DNA of 64,000 bases from Maricaulis sp965242785. Its GTDB lineage: Bacteria > Pseudomonadota > Alphaproteobacteria > Caulobacterales > Maricaulaceae. Below, piece after piece: positions 1 through 8,116 of this stretch. Position 1 is the first letter of the stretch. The number at the start of each line of letters is the position of its first letter. Where the stretch lies: the NCBI GenBank assembly GCA_965242785.1, contig CBDETA010000002.1, forward strand, positions 1-64,000, read 5' to 3'. A program made the position numbers and the translations under genes. The notes under the pieces were generated by a model. That model did not search any database, was not told where the DNA came from, and saw only the letters and a list, made by a program, of their open reading frames with translations.

Positions 1-339
1 GCTGATCCGGCCGGTGATCTCGGCGGAGACCGTCGCCTGGCGGCGCGCAACGACATAGCCGGAGGCGACCAGGCCGGAGGTTCGCGGCGCCGGCGTCGAG
101 GCCGGTTGCTGGGCGGTGGCAGGCGTTTCGGCGGGGGCGGGCGCCGGCGTGGCCGGTGCCTCGCGGGCCGGGGCGGGGGCGGGCGTCTGGCCGCGCATGA
201 CATACCAGGTGCCCCCGGCGGCCGCTCCGGCGGCGATCAGGGCAATCACGGCCGTCGCGCCGACAGACAGGCCCGAGCGCGTGCTCTCGCTGTCCCGGTC
301 AATGCTCAGGCTTTCCAGTTGGGCGCGGCGATCGTTCAT
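1..339 (-). CDS. Efflux RND/HlyD-type periplasmic adaptor subunit, N-terminal part
   Basis: Partial: the gene runs off the left edge and only 113 codons are visible. It begins with a soluble stretch (MNDRRAQLESL), then a single hydrophobic segment at about residues 24-46, then a Pro/Ala-rich linker of about 40 residues. After that comes GLVASGYVVARRQATVSAEI, the usual opening of the membrane-fusion (MacA/HlyD) fold. Such adaptors link an inner-membrane ABC or RND pump to an outer-membrane channel. The ATG at 339 has a strong AGGGGG ribosome site. The pump partner lies outside the window, so ABC (MacAB) and RND types cannot be told apart. Confidence 0.75.
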   Translation of the reverse strand, partial: MNDRRAQLESLSIDRDSESTRSGLSVGATAVIALIAAGAAAGGTWYVMRGQTPAPAPAREAPATPAPAPAETPATAQQPASTPAPRTSGLVASGYVVARRQATVSAEITGRIS

Positions 340-458
340 CAGTCCCCCTCAAGACCTCAAGATCGCCAGATAAGCAGGTCTTGCTGCCAAATAAAACGGG
401 ACTGACGCCAACTTTGTCCCGCTCGATGCTCAAGGGTGTGGAAGACCGGCGATCCGGT

Positions 459-896
459 TCAGTCGAAATAGGCCGAACGCATCATTTCCGACAGGTCGCG
501 GCCGCGATGGGCCAGGGCGCGGCGTTCGGCATCGGCCTCCAGGCCGCAACGCGCGCGATAGCGTTGCTGGGCGCGATAGCCTTCATTGAAACTGTCGATC
601 AGCCGGTCGCGGAAGCGGCCATTGTCGGCGGCCTCCATGGCCAAAAGCTCGACCATGCGTTCGCGCCAGGTCTGTGTGTCGGGGCCGTCGCAGGCATAGG
701 CCAGATAGTGCAGCTCACCCAGCGTGTAGGCGAGATAGGGCAGGGTGCGGTCACGGTCGATCATGTCCTCGACGGCGTCGGGCTGGATCTCGCTCGCGGC
801 CATCGGCGTCTGCGCACGCGGCTTCTGCGCCAGCACCGGGCTGGCGAGGCAAAGACAGACACAGGCAAGGGCGATCATGCGCATGGCGCGCATCAT
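459..896 (-). CDS. TIGR02301 family secreted protein
   Basis: A 145-aa protein with a signal peptide (hydrophobic residues 7-20, cleavage near ASPVLA-Q). The mature region is helical and carries the pattern LPYLAYTLGELHYLAYAC...WRERM...F..GY, which I recognise as the uncharacterised alphaproteobacterial family TIGR02301. Two cysteines remain in the mature part. The start ATG overlaps the stop of the upstream NUDIX gene (ATGA), so the two are translationally coupled. The function is unknown; the family is recurrently next to NUDIX genes. The family call is from memory of the pattern. Confidence 0.7.
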   Translation of the reverse strand: MMRAMRMIALACVCLCLASPVLAQKPRAQTPMAASEIQPDAVEDMIDRDRTLPYLAYTLGELHYLAYACDGPDTQTWRERMVELLAMEAADNGRFRDRLIDSFNEGYRAQQRYRARCGLEADAERRALAHRGRDLSEMMRSAYFD

Positions 897-1348
897 GCGC
901 CGGAATGTGGCACTGTAAAGGCTTGCACGATGGCGCGGGCGCGGCCGATCACATCGCGGGTCTTGTCCCAGCGGGTCATCGCCACGGCCTGGTCATAGGG
1001 AAAGAAACCGGCCTCGGAGACATCATCATCCGGCACCGGTTCACCGCCGGTCCATACTGCCGCGAAATCGACCAGCACATAATGCCAGTCGCCCGGTGCG
1101 CCGGGTTCACGCTGGCCGATACTGTCGATGACGTCGATCAGGCCGACAATGCGGGCGGTGGTGGCGGTCTCCTCGGCCAGCTCGCGCAGGGCCGCTTCGG
1201 CGGCCGTCTCGCCATACTCGATCTTGCCGCCGGGCAGCGACCATTGCCCCTCATAGGGCGGCTTGCCGCGGCGGATCAAAAGCACCTCGTCGCCGCGAAA
1301 CACCACCAGGCCCGCGCCGGCAACCGGGCGGGCCCTATCTGTCATCAT
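893..1348 (-). CDS. NUDIX hydrolase
   Basis: A 151-aa protein with a complete Nudix box, GGKIEYGETAAEAALRELAEE, at about residues 43-63. This fits GX5EX7REUXEEXGU and supplies the metal-binding glutamates. It would hydrolyse a nucleoside diphosphate linked to another moiety; the substrate cannot be read from the sequence. The N-terminal strand (VAGAGLVVFRGDEVLLIRRG) is of the ADP-ribose pyrophosphatase/MutT type. There are two adjacent ATGs (1348 and 1345); AGG lies just upstream, so the second is equally possible. The stop overlaps the start of the TIGR02301 gene. Confidence 0.85.
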   Translation of the reverse strand: MMTDRARPVAGAGLVVFRGDEVLLIRRGKPPYEGQWSLPGGKIEYGETAAEAALRELAEETATTARIVGLIDVIDSIGQREPGAPGDWHYVLVDFAAVWTGGEPVPDDDVSEAGFFPYDQAVAMTRWDKTRDVIGRARAIVQAFTVPHSGA

Positions 1349-1366
1349 CCTGCCGGGAGGCTGGGC

Positions 1367-2167
1367 TTATTTGGCCGTCCATCCACCGTCCACCGTGATC
1401 TGCGTGCCGTTCATATTGGCACCCGCATCGGAGACAAGATAGAGCAGCGCCCCGGCCAGCTGTTCAAAGGTGACGAACTGTTTGGTGGGCTGGGCCGCCA
1501 GCATCACATCGCGCACCACTTCCTCTTCGGAGATGCCGCGAGCCTTGGCGGTGTCGGCGATCTGGTTTTCCACCAGCGGCGTCTTCACATAGCCCGGGCA
1601 GATCGCGTTGCAGGTGATGCCGGTCTCGGCAATCTCCAGCGCCAGCGTCTTGGTGAAGCCGATAACGCCATGCTTGGCGGCGACATAGGCCGACTTGAAG
1701 GGCGAGGCGACGAGGCCGTGCACCGAGGCCAGGTTGACGATCCGGCCCTTGCCCTGGCGCTTCATCACCGGCACCGCCGCCTTGCAGGCATGGAAGACGG
1801 AAGAGAGGTTGATGGCGATGATGGCATCCCACTTTTCTGCCGGAAACTCATCGACCGGGGCGACATTCTGGATGCCGGCATTGTTTATCAGGATGTCCAG
1901 CCGCCCAAACTCCCGCTCGGCGAAAGCGACCATGTCGGCGATCTCGTCCGGCTTCATCATGTTGGCCGGGTGATAGCGCGCCTCGACCCCGTGATCGGCA
2001 GCGATCTTCGCCCGCAGCGCTTCGATCTCGCCGGCATCGCCCAGCCCATTGAGAACGACATGGGCACCATTGGCCGTCAGCGCTTCGGCCATGGCCGCGC
2101 CAATCCCGCTGGTCGAGCCGGTGACAAGCGCCACCTGGCCGCTCAGATCCGTACGAATTCCAGACAT
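1367..2167 (-). CDS. bdhA: 3-hydroxybutyrate dehydrogenase (SDR family)
   Basis: A 266-aa classical short-chain dehydrogenase. The NAD-binding TGSTSGIG motif is at about residues 16-23, NNAG at 95-98, and the catalytic Ser-Tyr-Lys appears as LASVHGL then YVAAKHG. The C-terminus (ITVDGGWTAK) and the segment FKSAYVAAKHGVIGFTKTLALE match D-3-hydroxybutyrate dehydrogenases, which interconvert 3-hydroxybutyrate and acetoacetate in PHB and ketone-body metabolism. The start has AAAGG seven bases upstream. A generic SDR of similar substrate range cannot be excluded, but the match over the whole length is good. Confidence 0.85.
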   Translation of the reverse strand: MSGIRTDLSGQVALVTGSTSGIGAAMAEALTANGAHVVLNGLGDAGEIEALRAKIAADHGVEARYHPANMMKPDEIADMVAFAEREFGRLDILINNAGIQNVAPVDEFPAEKWDAIIAINLSSVFHACKAAVPVMKRQGKGRIVNLASVHGLVASPFKSAYVAAKHGVIGFTKTLALEIAETGITCNAICPGYVKTPLVENQIADTAKARGISEEEVVRDVMLAAQPTKQFVTFEQLAGALLYLVSDAGANMNGTQITVDGGWTAK

Positions 2168-2238
2168 GAATGACCTTTCAACTTTGTGCTGCGCGCAAGA
2201 AAGGCGAAGCCGGGGGCGGGGTCAAGGGCAACGGTCGG

Positions 2239-2586
2239 TTACTGCTTCCGCCAGGGCTCCAGCTTCAGATCAGGGCGGGCCGGAACTGACCAAAGCTCCT
2301 GCCATAGATCTTCCCAGTTGGGGTTATGGGCTTCTACCAGATTGATCTTCCATTGGCGCGGCCACTTCTTGATCCGCTTCTCTCGCCGGATCGCATCGAC
2401 GATCAGGCCGTGTGGTTCCCACCAGACCAGGCTGGTCGCCCTGTATTTGCTCGTGAACCGGGAGGCCGCGCTGTCCTTGTGCTGCTGGATGCGCCATAGG
2501 AGGTGGGCGGTTACGCCCGTATAGATCACGCCGTCAAACCGGTTCGCCATCATGTAGACAGCAATGATTTCCTCACGATCTTTCAT
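2239..2586 (-). CDS. GIY-YIG nuclease family protein (UPF0213-like)
   Basis: About 115 aa. The N-terminal half reads IAVYMMANRFDGVIYTGVTAHLL, a degenerate form of the VYIL..R..GTLYIGVT pattern of small bacterial GIY-YIG proteins. It is followed by R-I-QQHK and a downstream basic segment IRREKRIKKW. The first position of the GIY triad region and the helix Arg are kept. Family members are single-domain putative endonucleases of unknown role, common as isolated genes. I chose the ATG at 2586, which places the motif near the N-terminus as usual; a start 12 codons upstream is open but has no ribosome site. Confidence 0.75.
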   Translation of the reverse strand: MKDREEIIAVYMMANRFDGVIYTGVTAHLLWRIQQHKDSAASRFTSKYRATSLVWWEPHGLIVDAIRREKRIKKWPRQWKINLVEAHNPNWEDLWQELWSVPARPDLKLEPWRKQ

Positions 2587-2626
2587 GCACGCAAAAATTG
2601 CACAAAATGGGCAGGCTCTCAATCCG

Positions 2627-2746
2627 CCGTCATCCCCCGGTTTATCCGGGGGACCTCAGCCAACAAGGTGCAGGCGCATACTCAATGGCGGCGAGCGCCC
2701 GCCGGCAGGCTAGCCGAGGTCCCCCGGACAAGCCGGGGGATGACGG
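2627..2746. repeat. Paired palindromic repeat (REP/BIME-like), two inverted arms
   Basis: Two 34-base arms (2627-2660 and 2713-2746) are inverted copies of each other with three mismatches. Each arm is itself a hairpin (CCCCCGG, a 3-4 base loop, CCGGGGG) flanked by CCGTCAT and ACCTCGGC. The arms are separated by 52 bases. This architecture is that of REP-type intergenic palindromes. It fills most of the 340-base gene-free gap between the GIY-YIG gene and yaaA; I see no coding region in the rest of the gap. Confidence 0.85.
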
Positions 2747-2929
2747 TGTTTTCGATTAGATATCAGTTTCTGAGGGCATAAATCAGCTGGGTGAAGAGAC
2801 GGCGGATCGGCGGGTGGAGCCTGTTGATCCGCATCTCTATCGCCTGAAGGGCGGACAAAGGAGACGGCTGAGACCCGTCTCCCGCGGCCCTTGGAAGATA
2901 ACACACCTCAGGCGTGCAGGGAATATTCC

Positions 2930-3715
2930 TTAGGCCGCTTTCGCCGCCTCCGGCTGGGGCCGCGTGAACAGCAGATCATCCCCCTGCGATCCCTCCGGCT
3001 CGAAGCGGTAGCCGCCCAGGTCGAACTTCACCAGATCGGCCGGGTCAGAGATGCGGTTCTGGATCGCCCAGCGGGCCATCATGCCGCGGGCCTTCTTGGC
3101 GAAGACCATCAGGGCACGCAGCTGGCCGTCCTTTTCCTCCTTGAAGGTCGGAGTGATGATCCGGGCCTTCAGCGTCTTCCTGTCGACGGACTTGAAATAT
3201 TCATTGGAGGCGAGGTTGAGGACGACTTTCTCGTCGTCCGTCTCCATCAGGCCATTGAGTTCCTGGGCAATCTTCTTGCCCCAGAAATCATAGAGCGTTT
3301 CGCCCCGGCGGGTGTGCAGCTTGCGGCCCATCTCCAGCCGGTAGGGGTGGATGCCGTCCAGCGGGCGCAGGGCACCGTAAAGGCCTGACAGGATGCGCAG
3401 GTGATCCTGAGCATAGGCGAGGTCATCCTCGCTGAGGCTGGCCGCGTCGAGGCCACGATAGACCTCGCCATTGAAGGCGAAGGCAGCCTGTTTCTCGCCC
3501 GGCTGGTCGGCATCGAAGGCCTGGAAGCGCTCGCGGTTCAGCCGGGCCAGGTCGTCATTGATGCCCATCATCGCCTTGATCTTGGTGATCGTCAGCTGGC
3601 GCGTGGTCCTGGAGAGAATGCGGGTATCGTCCAGCAGGGCCGGCGTGGTGGACGGCAGCGCGCGTCCGACCGGATCGAAATTCATGTTCTTGGCGGGCGA
3701 CAGCAGAATCAGCAT
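2930..3715 (-). CDS. yaaA: Peroxide stress protein YaaA (UPF0246)
   Basis: A 261-aa single-domain protein opening with MLILLSPAKNM. It carries the family signatures FNGEVYRGLDA, LRILSGLYGALRPLDGIHPYRLEMG and NLASNEYFKSVD. Family members limit free intracellular iron and DNA damage under peroxide stress in E. coli. An in-frame GTG lies two codons upstream at 3721. The AGGAG box sits seven bases before the ATG at 3715 but only one base before the GTG, so the ATG is preferred. It appears monocistronic. Confidence 0.9.
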   Translation of the reverse strand: MLILLSPAKNMNFDPVGRALPSTTPALLDDTRILSRTTRQLTITKIKAMMGINDDLARLNRERFQAFDADQPGEKQAAFAFNGEVYRGLDAASLSEDDLAYAQDHLRILSGLYGALRPLDGIHPYRLEMGRKLHTRRGETLYDFWGKKIAQELNGLMETDDEKVVLNLASNEYFKSVDRKTLKARIITPTFKEEKDGQLRALMVFAKKARGMMARWAIQNRISDPADLVKFDLGGYRFEPEGSQGDDLLFTRPQPEAAKAA

Positions 3716-3826
3716 GGGCACTCTCCTTTGTCTTCAAGGATAGGGATCGCACCGCCGGCTTTCCACCCGAAGCCGCCGCCGGGAAGGCTGAAATGATTTA
3801 TGGCTGGGATAGACAGAGCTGATGGA

Positions 3827-5239
3827 TCAGCCCAGCAGGACCCGCGGGTTCATGATGCCCTTGGGGTCGATGGCCTGCTTGATGGCGCGCATCACGGCGA
3901 CATCGACCGGCTTGCGATCGGCCAGGTCCTGGCGTTTCAGGATGCCGATCCCGTGTTCCGCCGAGATCGACCCGCCATAGCGGTCGACCAGGTCGTATAC
4001 CCGTTTGGAAATCGCCCCCGCCCTTGCGATGACATCGTCTCCGGAGGCTTCGCGGGCGGCGACGTTGAAGTGGACATTGCCGTCGCCGACATGGCCGAAG
4101 GCGATGACCAGCGTGTTGGCGAACTCGCTTTCCACGGCCTGGGTCGCCTCGGCCATGAAGGCCGGCATTTTCGAAACCGGAATGGAAACATCGTGCTTGA
4201 CCGCCTTGCCGTGGGCCCGTTCGGCCTCGGCAATCGTTTCGCGAAGTTGCCAGAAATCATGCATCTGGCTGTCGTTTTCGGCCAGGGCCGCATCCTCGAC
4301 CAAGCCGGCCTCAAATCCCTGTTCTAGCGCCGCTTCCATCGTCTCGCGCGCGCCCTCGGCGCGGCCGAAGCTCATTTCGCAGACCACATACCAGCCATGC
4401 TGGCCGGTGAGCGGGTCACGGGTGTTGGGGACATGCTCCAGCACCATGTCCAGCGCCATGCGGGGCATGAGTTCGAAGGCCGTCACGGCCCCGCCGGAGA
4501 CCTTCTTGGCCAGGCCCAGGAATTTCACCGCATCCTTGGCCGAGTTGAGGCCGATGAAGGCGACTTCCATGCGCGCCGGGCGCGGGAAGAGTTTCAGTGT
4601 GGCGGCGGTGATGATGCCCAGCGTGCCCTCGGCACCGATCAGCAATTGCTTGAGATCATAACCGGTATTGTCCTTGCGCAAGCCGGTGAGCCCGCTCCAG
4701 ACGGTGCCGTCCGGCAGCACGGCTTCCAGACCCAGAACCAGTTCACGCGTCATGCCATAGCGCAGCACATGCACCCCGCCGGCATTGGTCGAGATCAGCC
4801 CGCCGATCATCGCCGAGCCCTGCGAACCCAGCGACAGCGGAAAGAGGCGGTCGGCCTCGGCGGCGGTGCGCTGCAGGTTTTCCAGCACGCAGCCGGCCTC
4901 GACGGTCATCGAGTCGTTGTCGACATCGATCTCGCGCACCCGGGTCATGCGCTTCAGGGTGATGAGGACTTCGCCCTGAGGCGTGGCCGCGCCGCACAGC
5001 GAGGTATTGCCGCCTTGCGGTGTCACGGCGATGCCGGCCTCGGCGCAGATTGTCACAGCGGCGGCAACCTCGGCCGTGGTGGCCGGCTTCAGCAGGATGG
5101 GCGTGGCGCCCTCATAGCGGCCGCGCCAGTCCTTCACATGCGGTTCCAGCTCGTGCGGATCCTGGCTCCAGCCCTTGTCTCCGACAGCGGCCTTGAGGCG
5201 GTCGATCAGATCGGCAGGCAGGGAGACAGGGGCAGTCAT
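3827..5239 (-). CDS. FAD-linked oxidase (D-2-hydroxyacid dehydrogenase type)
   Basis: A 470-aa protein. The N-terminal FAD-binding (PCMH/VAO) domain has ITPQGGNTSL-like and GSQGSAMIGGLISTNAGG motifs. The C-terminal FAD-oxidase domain ends with FGHVGDGNVHFNV and AEHGIGILKR. Relatives oxidise D-lactate, glycolate or D-2-hydroxyglutarate and pass electrons to the respiratory chain; the exact substrate cannot be fixed from sequence. The open frame extends 67 codons upstream, but the ATG at 5239 lies four bases after the stop of the upstream Sua5 gene and starts at the normal family N-terminus, so I use it. Confidence 0.85.
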   Translation of the reverse strand: MTAPVSLPADLIDRLKAAVGDKGWSQDPHELEPHVKDWRGRYEGATPILLKPATTAEVAAAVTICAEAGIAVTPQGGNTSLCGAATPQGEVLITLKRMTRVREIDVDNDSMTVEAGCVLENLQRTAAEADRLFPLSLGSQGSAMIGGLISTNAGGVHVLRYGMTRELVLGLEAVLPDGTVWSGLTGLRKDNTGYDLKQLLIGAEGTLGIITAATLKLFPRPARMEVAFIGLNSAKDAVKFLGLAKKVSGGAVTAFELMPRMALDMVLEHVPNTRDPLTGQHGWYVVCEMSFGRAEGARETMEAALEQGFEAGLVEDAALAENDSQMHDFWQLRETIAEAERAHGKAVKHDVSIPVSKMPAFMAEATQAVESEFANTLVIAFGHVGDGNVHFNVAAREASGDDVIARAGAISKRVYDLVDRYGGSISAEHGIGILKRQDLADRKPVDVAVMRAIKQAIDPKGIMNPRVLLG

Positions 5240-5243
5240 GGTG

Positions 5244-6188
5244 TCAGGCGTCCTTCGGAGCGGCGGCACGGCGCAGGCGGTCATTGATGGCTTCACCCAA
5301 GCCCTGTTCCGGAATGGGTGCAACCGCAATTCGGGCCGGATGCCGGGAATCCAGCTCGCGAAGTGCAGAAAACAGGCGGGTTGCCGCTTCGGCGAGATCG
5401 CCGGCCTCGGACAGGTTGAGATCGCCGGGCCTGTCGCCAAAGCCCAGCATCAGCTCGCCGGGCTCGCGGGAGGTGGCGTTGAGGCGGACGGCGGCATCCG
5501 GCGCGTAATGGCTCTTCAGCATGCCCGGACTGGCCAGCGGCGCACCGTCCTGCGGCGCGGCGAGCGGGCCGGTGATCGGTTCGATATGGGCGCGGGCCAG
5601 GCCGCCGGGGCGCAGCAGGATGGCGGTGTCGCCATCAATGGCGATGACGGTGGACTCAAGGCCCACCGTGCAGGTGCCGCCATCCAGGATCAGGTCGACC
5701 TTGTGGCCCAGCCCCTCGGCGACGTGCTGCGCCGTTGTGGGCGAAATGGCGCCGGACGGATTGGCGCTGGGGGCGACAAGCGGCGCGCCGAAGGTGGCGA
5801 GGAGGGTGCGCGCGGCCGGATGAGCCGGGGCCCGCAGCGCGATACTGTCCAGACCGGCATTGGCGATGTCGGCGATGGCCGCGTCAGGCTTTTTCGGCAG
5901 GACCAGGGTCAGAGGTCCCGGCCAATAGGTGCCCGCCAGCTTCGCGCCCAGTTCCGGCCATTCCGCGACTGTCTGCGCCATCTTCGGACCGGTGACATGG
6001 GCAATCAGCGGATTGAAGCGCGGCCGCCCCTTGGCGGCATAGAGGCGGGCGACCGCGTCCGGGTTCGCGGCATCGGCGGCGAGGCCGTAGACCGTCTCGG
6101 TCGGCATGGCGACCAGCCCGCCGGCCCGCAGGATGGCAGCGGCTTCGGCGATGGTCTCGGCATTGGCAGGCTTGATCGGCGCGGTCAT
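5244..6188 (-). CDS. L-threonylcarbamoyladenylate synthase (Sua5/YwlC type)
   Basis: About 314 aa, with two parts. The N-terminal YrdC domain has GGLVAMPTETVYGLAADA, KGRPRFNPLIAHV and APSANPSGAISPTTA. The C-terminal Sua5 domain starts near SPGMLKSHYAP. It makes threonylcarbamoyl-AMP from Thr, bicarbonate and ATP for the universal t6A37 tRNA modification. The ATG at 6188 is used. An in-frame GTG eight codons upstream (6212) is possible, and neither has a clear ribosome site. The oxidase gene follows after four bases, so they are probably co-transcribed. Confidence 0.9.
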   Translation of the reverse strand: MTAPIKPANAETIAEAAAILRAGGLVAMPTETVYGLAADAANPDAVARLYAAKGRPRFNPLIAHVTGPKMAQTVAEWPELGAKLAGTYWPGPLTLVLPKKPDAAIADIANAGLDSIALRAPAHPAARTLLATFGAPLVAPSANPSGAISPTTAQHVAEGLGHKVDLILDGGTCTVGLESTVIAIDGDTAILLRPGGLARAHIEPITGPLAAPQDGAPLASPGMLKSHYAPDAAVRLNATSREPGELMLGFGDRPGDLNLSEAGDLAEAATRLFSALRELDSRHPARIAVAPIPEQGLGEAINDRLRRAAAPKDA

Positions 6189-6227
6189 GGGGCGTGAGCT
6201 AGCGTTTCCCACGCCCCGTTCGCAAGC

Positions 6228-6779
6228 CTATTCGGCGGCATCGGCCTCGATATGCAGTACCAGCGTCACCTCTGCGGCAGCAGAGCCCCAGCTGGAGGAC
6301 CCGACGCCATAGTCGGTGCGGGCGAGGGTGTAGCGGCTGTCGGCGACAGCGCGGCCGTCATTGATGTCGAGCGTGAAGGGCAGGACGATCTCCTGCGGCG
6401 TGCCGGCAATTGTCAGCGTGCCGTGGGCCGCATAGCCATCCTCCGTGGCGCGGATGTCCTCGGACAGGAAGGTCGCAGCCGCGTGACCGACCGGGTCGAG
6501 GCCGGAATTGGACAACATGGTCTGGTCCATCTGCACATTGCCGGTCGTGCCGGACGCAGTCATCACGCGGGCCTCGATGCGGGCGGTCTCCAGATTGTCC
6601 GGATCCAGGTGGATGTCGGCACTCCAGTCCGGGAAGCTGCCGGACACGGTGCCGCCGGACACCGTCGTCTCGAAGGCCACGGAACTGGTCGCGGCATCGA
6701 CAATCCAGTCCTGGGCCAAGGCCGGTGCCGCGGCCAGAAGCGGCGCGAGCAGCAGGGCAGAACGCAACATCAAACTCAT
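6228..6779 (-). CDS. YceI family periplasmic protein
   Basis: A 183-aa protein with a signal peptide (cleavage near PALA-Q) and the YceI beta-barrel lipocalin-like fold. Markers are WIVDAATSSVAFE, ETARIEARVMTASGTTGN, LTIAGTPQEIVLPFT and DYGVGSSSW. Family members bind isoprenoid/polyprenyl ligands, and YceI genes are often coupled to cytochrome b561. Here its ATG overlaps the stop of the b561 gene. It is the second YceI in the operon, is soluble rather than lipid-anchored, and is quite different from the lipoprotein copy. Confidence 0.88.
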   Translation of the reverse strand: MSLMLRSALLLAPLLAAAPALAQDWIVDAATSSVAFETTVSGGTVSGSFPDWSADIHLDPDNLETARIEARVMTASGTTGNVQMDQTMLSNSGLDPVGHAAATFLSEDIRATEDGYAAHGTLTIAGTPQEIVLPFTLDINDGRAVADSRYTLARTDYGVGSSSWGSAAAEVTLVLHIEADAAE

Positions 6780-7360
6780 CCTTTCAGGAATTTCAGCGGG
6801 ATCATGCGGCCGATCAGGCCGTCCTTGTTGATAAACTGGTGTTTCAGGGCCGCCCCGACATGCAGGCCGACCAGGGCCAGAATGGCCCAGCCCCCCGCGC
6901 CGTGGGCGCTGCCCATCGCGCTTTCGAACGCCTCATTCTGCGGGACCGGCAATTTGATCAGCTCCAGCCCGGGCTCGTTGAACAACAGCGTCGGATAGGG
7001 TGAGGCCGAGGCGGCAATCCAGCCGCCGATCGGCATGCCGATCATCAGGGCATAGAACAGCCAGTGCGTTGCCGTCGCGGCAAACCGTTCCCAGGCCATC
7101 ATGCCGTCGGGCAGGGGCGGGGTCTTGTGCGTCAGCCGCCAATAGAGGCGGAACAATGAGAAGCCGAGCACGAAGAGACCGATGGTCTTGTGCGTGTTGT
7201 AGACGGCCTGGACCCGTTCCAGAGAGACATTGCCGCCGGCAAAGGCCAGATCGCGCAAATCCTCCATGTACCAGCCCAGAAACACCATGCCGATCATCAA
7301 CAGGGCGATGACCCAGTGCAGGGTGATGGCGACGGCTGCGTAGCGGGGCGTATCGGTCAT
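6776..7360 (-). CDS. Cytochrome b561 family membrane protein
   Basis: A 194-aa protein with four hydrophobic helices. Candidate haem ligands are the histidines in ITLHWVIALLMIG (helix 1), YNTHKTIGLFVLGFSLFRLYWR (helix 2), THWLFYALMIGMPIGGW (helix 3) and LVGLHVGAALKHQF (helix 4). It ferries electrons across or within the inner membrane, probably from quinol. It lies between two YceI genes with ATGA overlaps on both sides, so the three are one transcriptional unit. The open frame continues upstream inside the lipoprotein gene, but MTDTPRYAAVAITLHW is the normal start. Confidence 0.88.
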   Translation of the reverse strand: MTDTPRYAAVAITLHWVIALLMIGMVFLGWYMEDLRDLAFAGGNVSLERVQAVYNTHKTIGLFVLGFSLFRLYWRLTHKTPPLPDGMMAWERFAATATHWLFYALMIGMPIGGWIAASASPYPTLLFNEPGLELIKLPVPQNEAFESAMGSAHGAGGWAILALVGLHVGAALKHQFINKDGLIGRMIPLKFLKG

Positions 7361-7965
7361 GATGCGTTGTCCTCGAGCAGGAATTCCACTTCGATTGAAA
7401 CCCGAACGGTATCGCCGACGATTTCCCGCGGCAAAGCGCCGATCCCGAACGCGGTGCGATCCAGCGTGGTGGACGCACTGAAGCCGATCGCGGAGCGCCC
7501 TTCCAGAAAATTGTCCAGGCCACCATTGAAAGTGACGTCCAGAACAAGGTCCGAAGTGCGGCCATTGAGGCTCAGCTGGCCGGTCACGGTGCCGGTCTGC
7601 GGTCCGGTTGGCCGGACCCGGTCGCTGGTGAACACGATCTGGGGATGCCGGCCAGCGTGGAACCAGTCCTCGGCCAGCACCGTGTCGAAATCCGGGTCTC
7701 CGGTCGAGATGGAGCGCGGGTCGATGATGGCGGTGAGGCGGGCGGTTTCGGGCTCGGCCGGATCGAAATCCAGGCGTGCTTCGATGCGATCGAAGCGGCC
7801 GGTATACCAGGACAGCCCCATGTGCCGGACCTGCCAGGTCACGCTGGCATGGTGCGGATCGAGCGACCATTGACCCGCCGGCAGTTCCTGCGGGTCAATG
7901 GTCGGTGTCGCGCAGGCCGCCAGGAACAGCGGCAAAAGGAGAAGAGTGAGGCCGAAGCGAAGCAT
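7357..7965 (-). CDS. YceI family lipoprotein
   Basis: A 202-aa protein. Its signal peptide ends in a lipobox (L15-A16-A17-C18), so it should be lipid-anchored. The mature region is a YceI domain: WSLDPHHASVTWQVRHMGLSW, ARLTAIIDPRSISTGD, LAEDWFHAGRHPQIVFTS and DRTAFGIG. The last part matches the canonical YceI pattern better than the downstream soluble copy does. It is first gene of the YceI / b561 / YceI operon and overlaps the b561 start by ATGA. A tethered lipid or quinone carrier feeding the cytochrome is plausible but is inference. Confidence 0.87.
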   Translation of the reverse strand: MLRFGLTLLLLPLFLAACATPTIDPQELPAGQWSLDPHHASVTWQVRHMGLSWYTGRFDRIEARLDFDPAEPETARLTAIIDPRSISTGDPDFDTVLAEDWFHAGRHPQIVFTSDRVRPTGPQTGTVTGQLSLNGRTSDLVLDVTFNGGLDNFLEGRSAIGFSASTTLDRTAFGIGALPREIVGDTVRVSIEVEFLLEDNAS

Positions 7966-8116
7966 GGCCCAGATATGGACTGTGCAAGCGCGTCCGAAAA
8001 GTCACAGCTTGGACCGGGATGGACAAATCACTGTTTCCGGATTCGCATCAACCTGCCGACACGCTATGTTCCGGCCGGACTAATCAAAAGTACAAACCAG
8101 GCATCGGAGGTCGGGC

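Noticed and set aside
2186..2240. Short open frames between bdhA and the GIY-YIG gene
   Set aside because: No ribosome site and no similarity to any family; they are shadows of the GIY-YIG gene.
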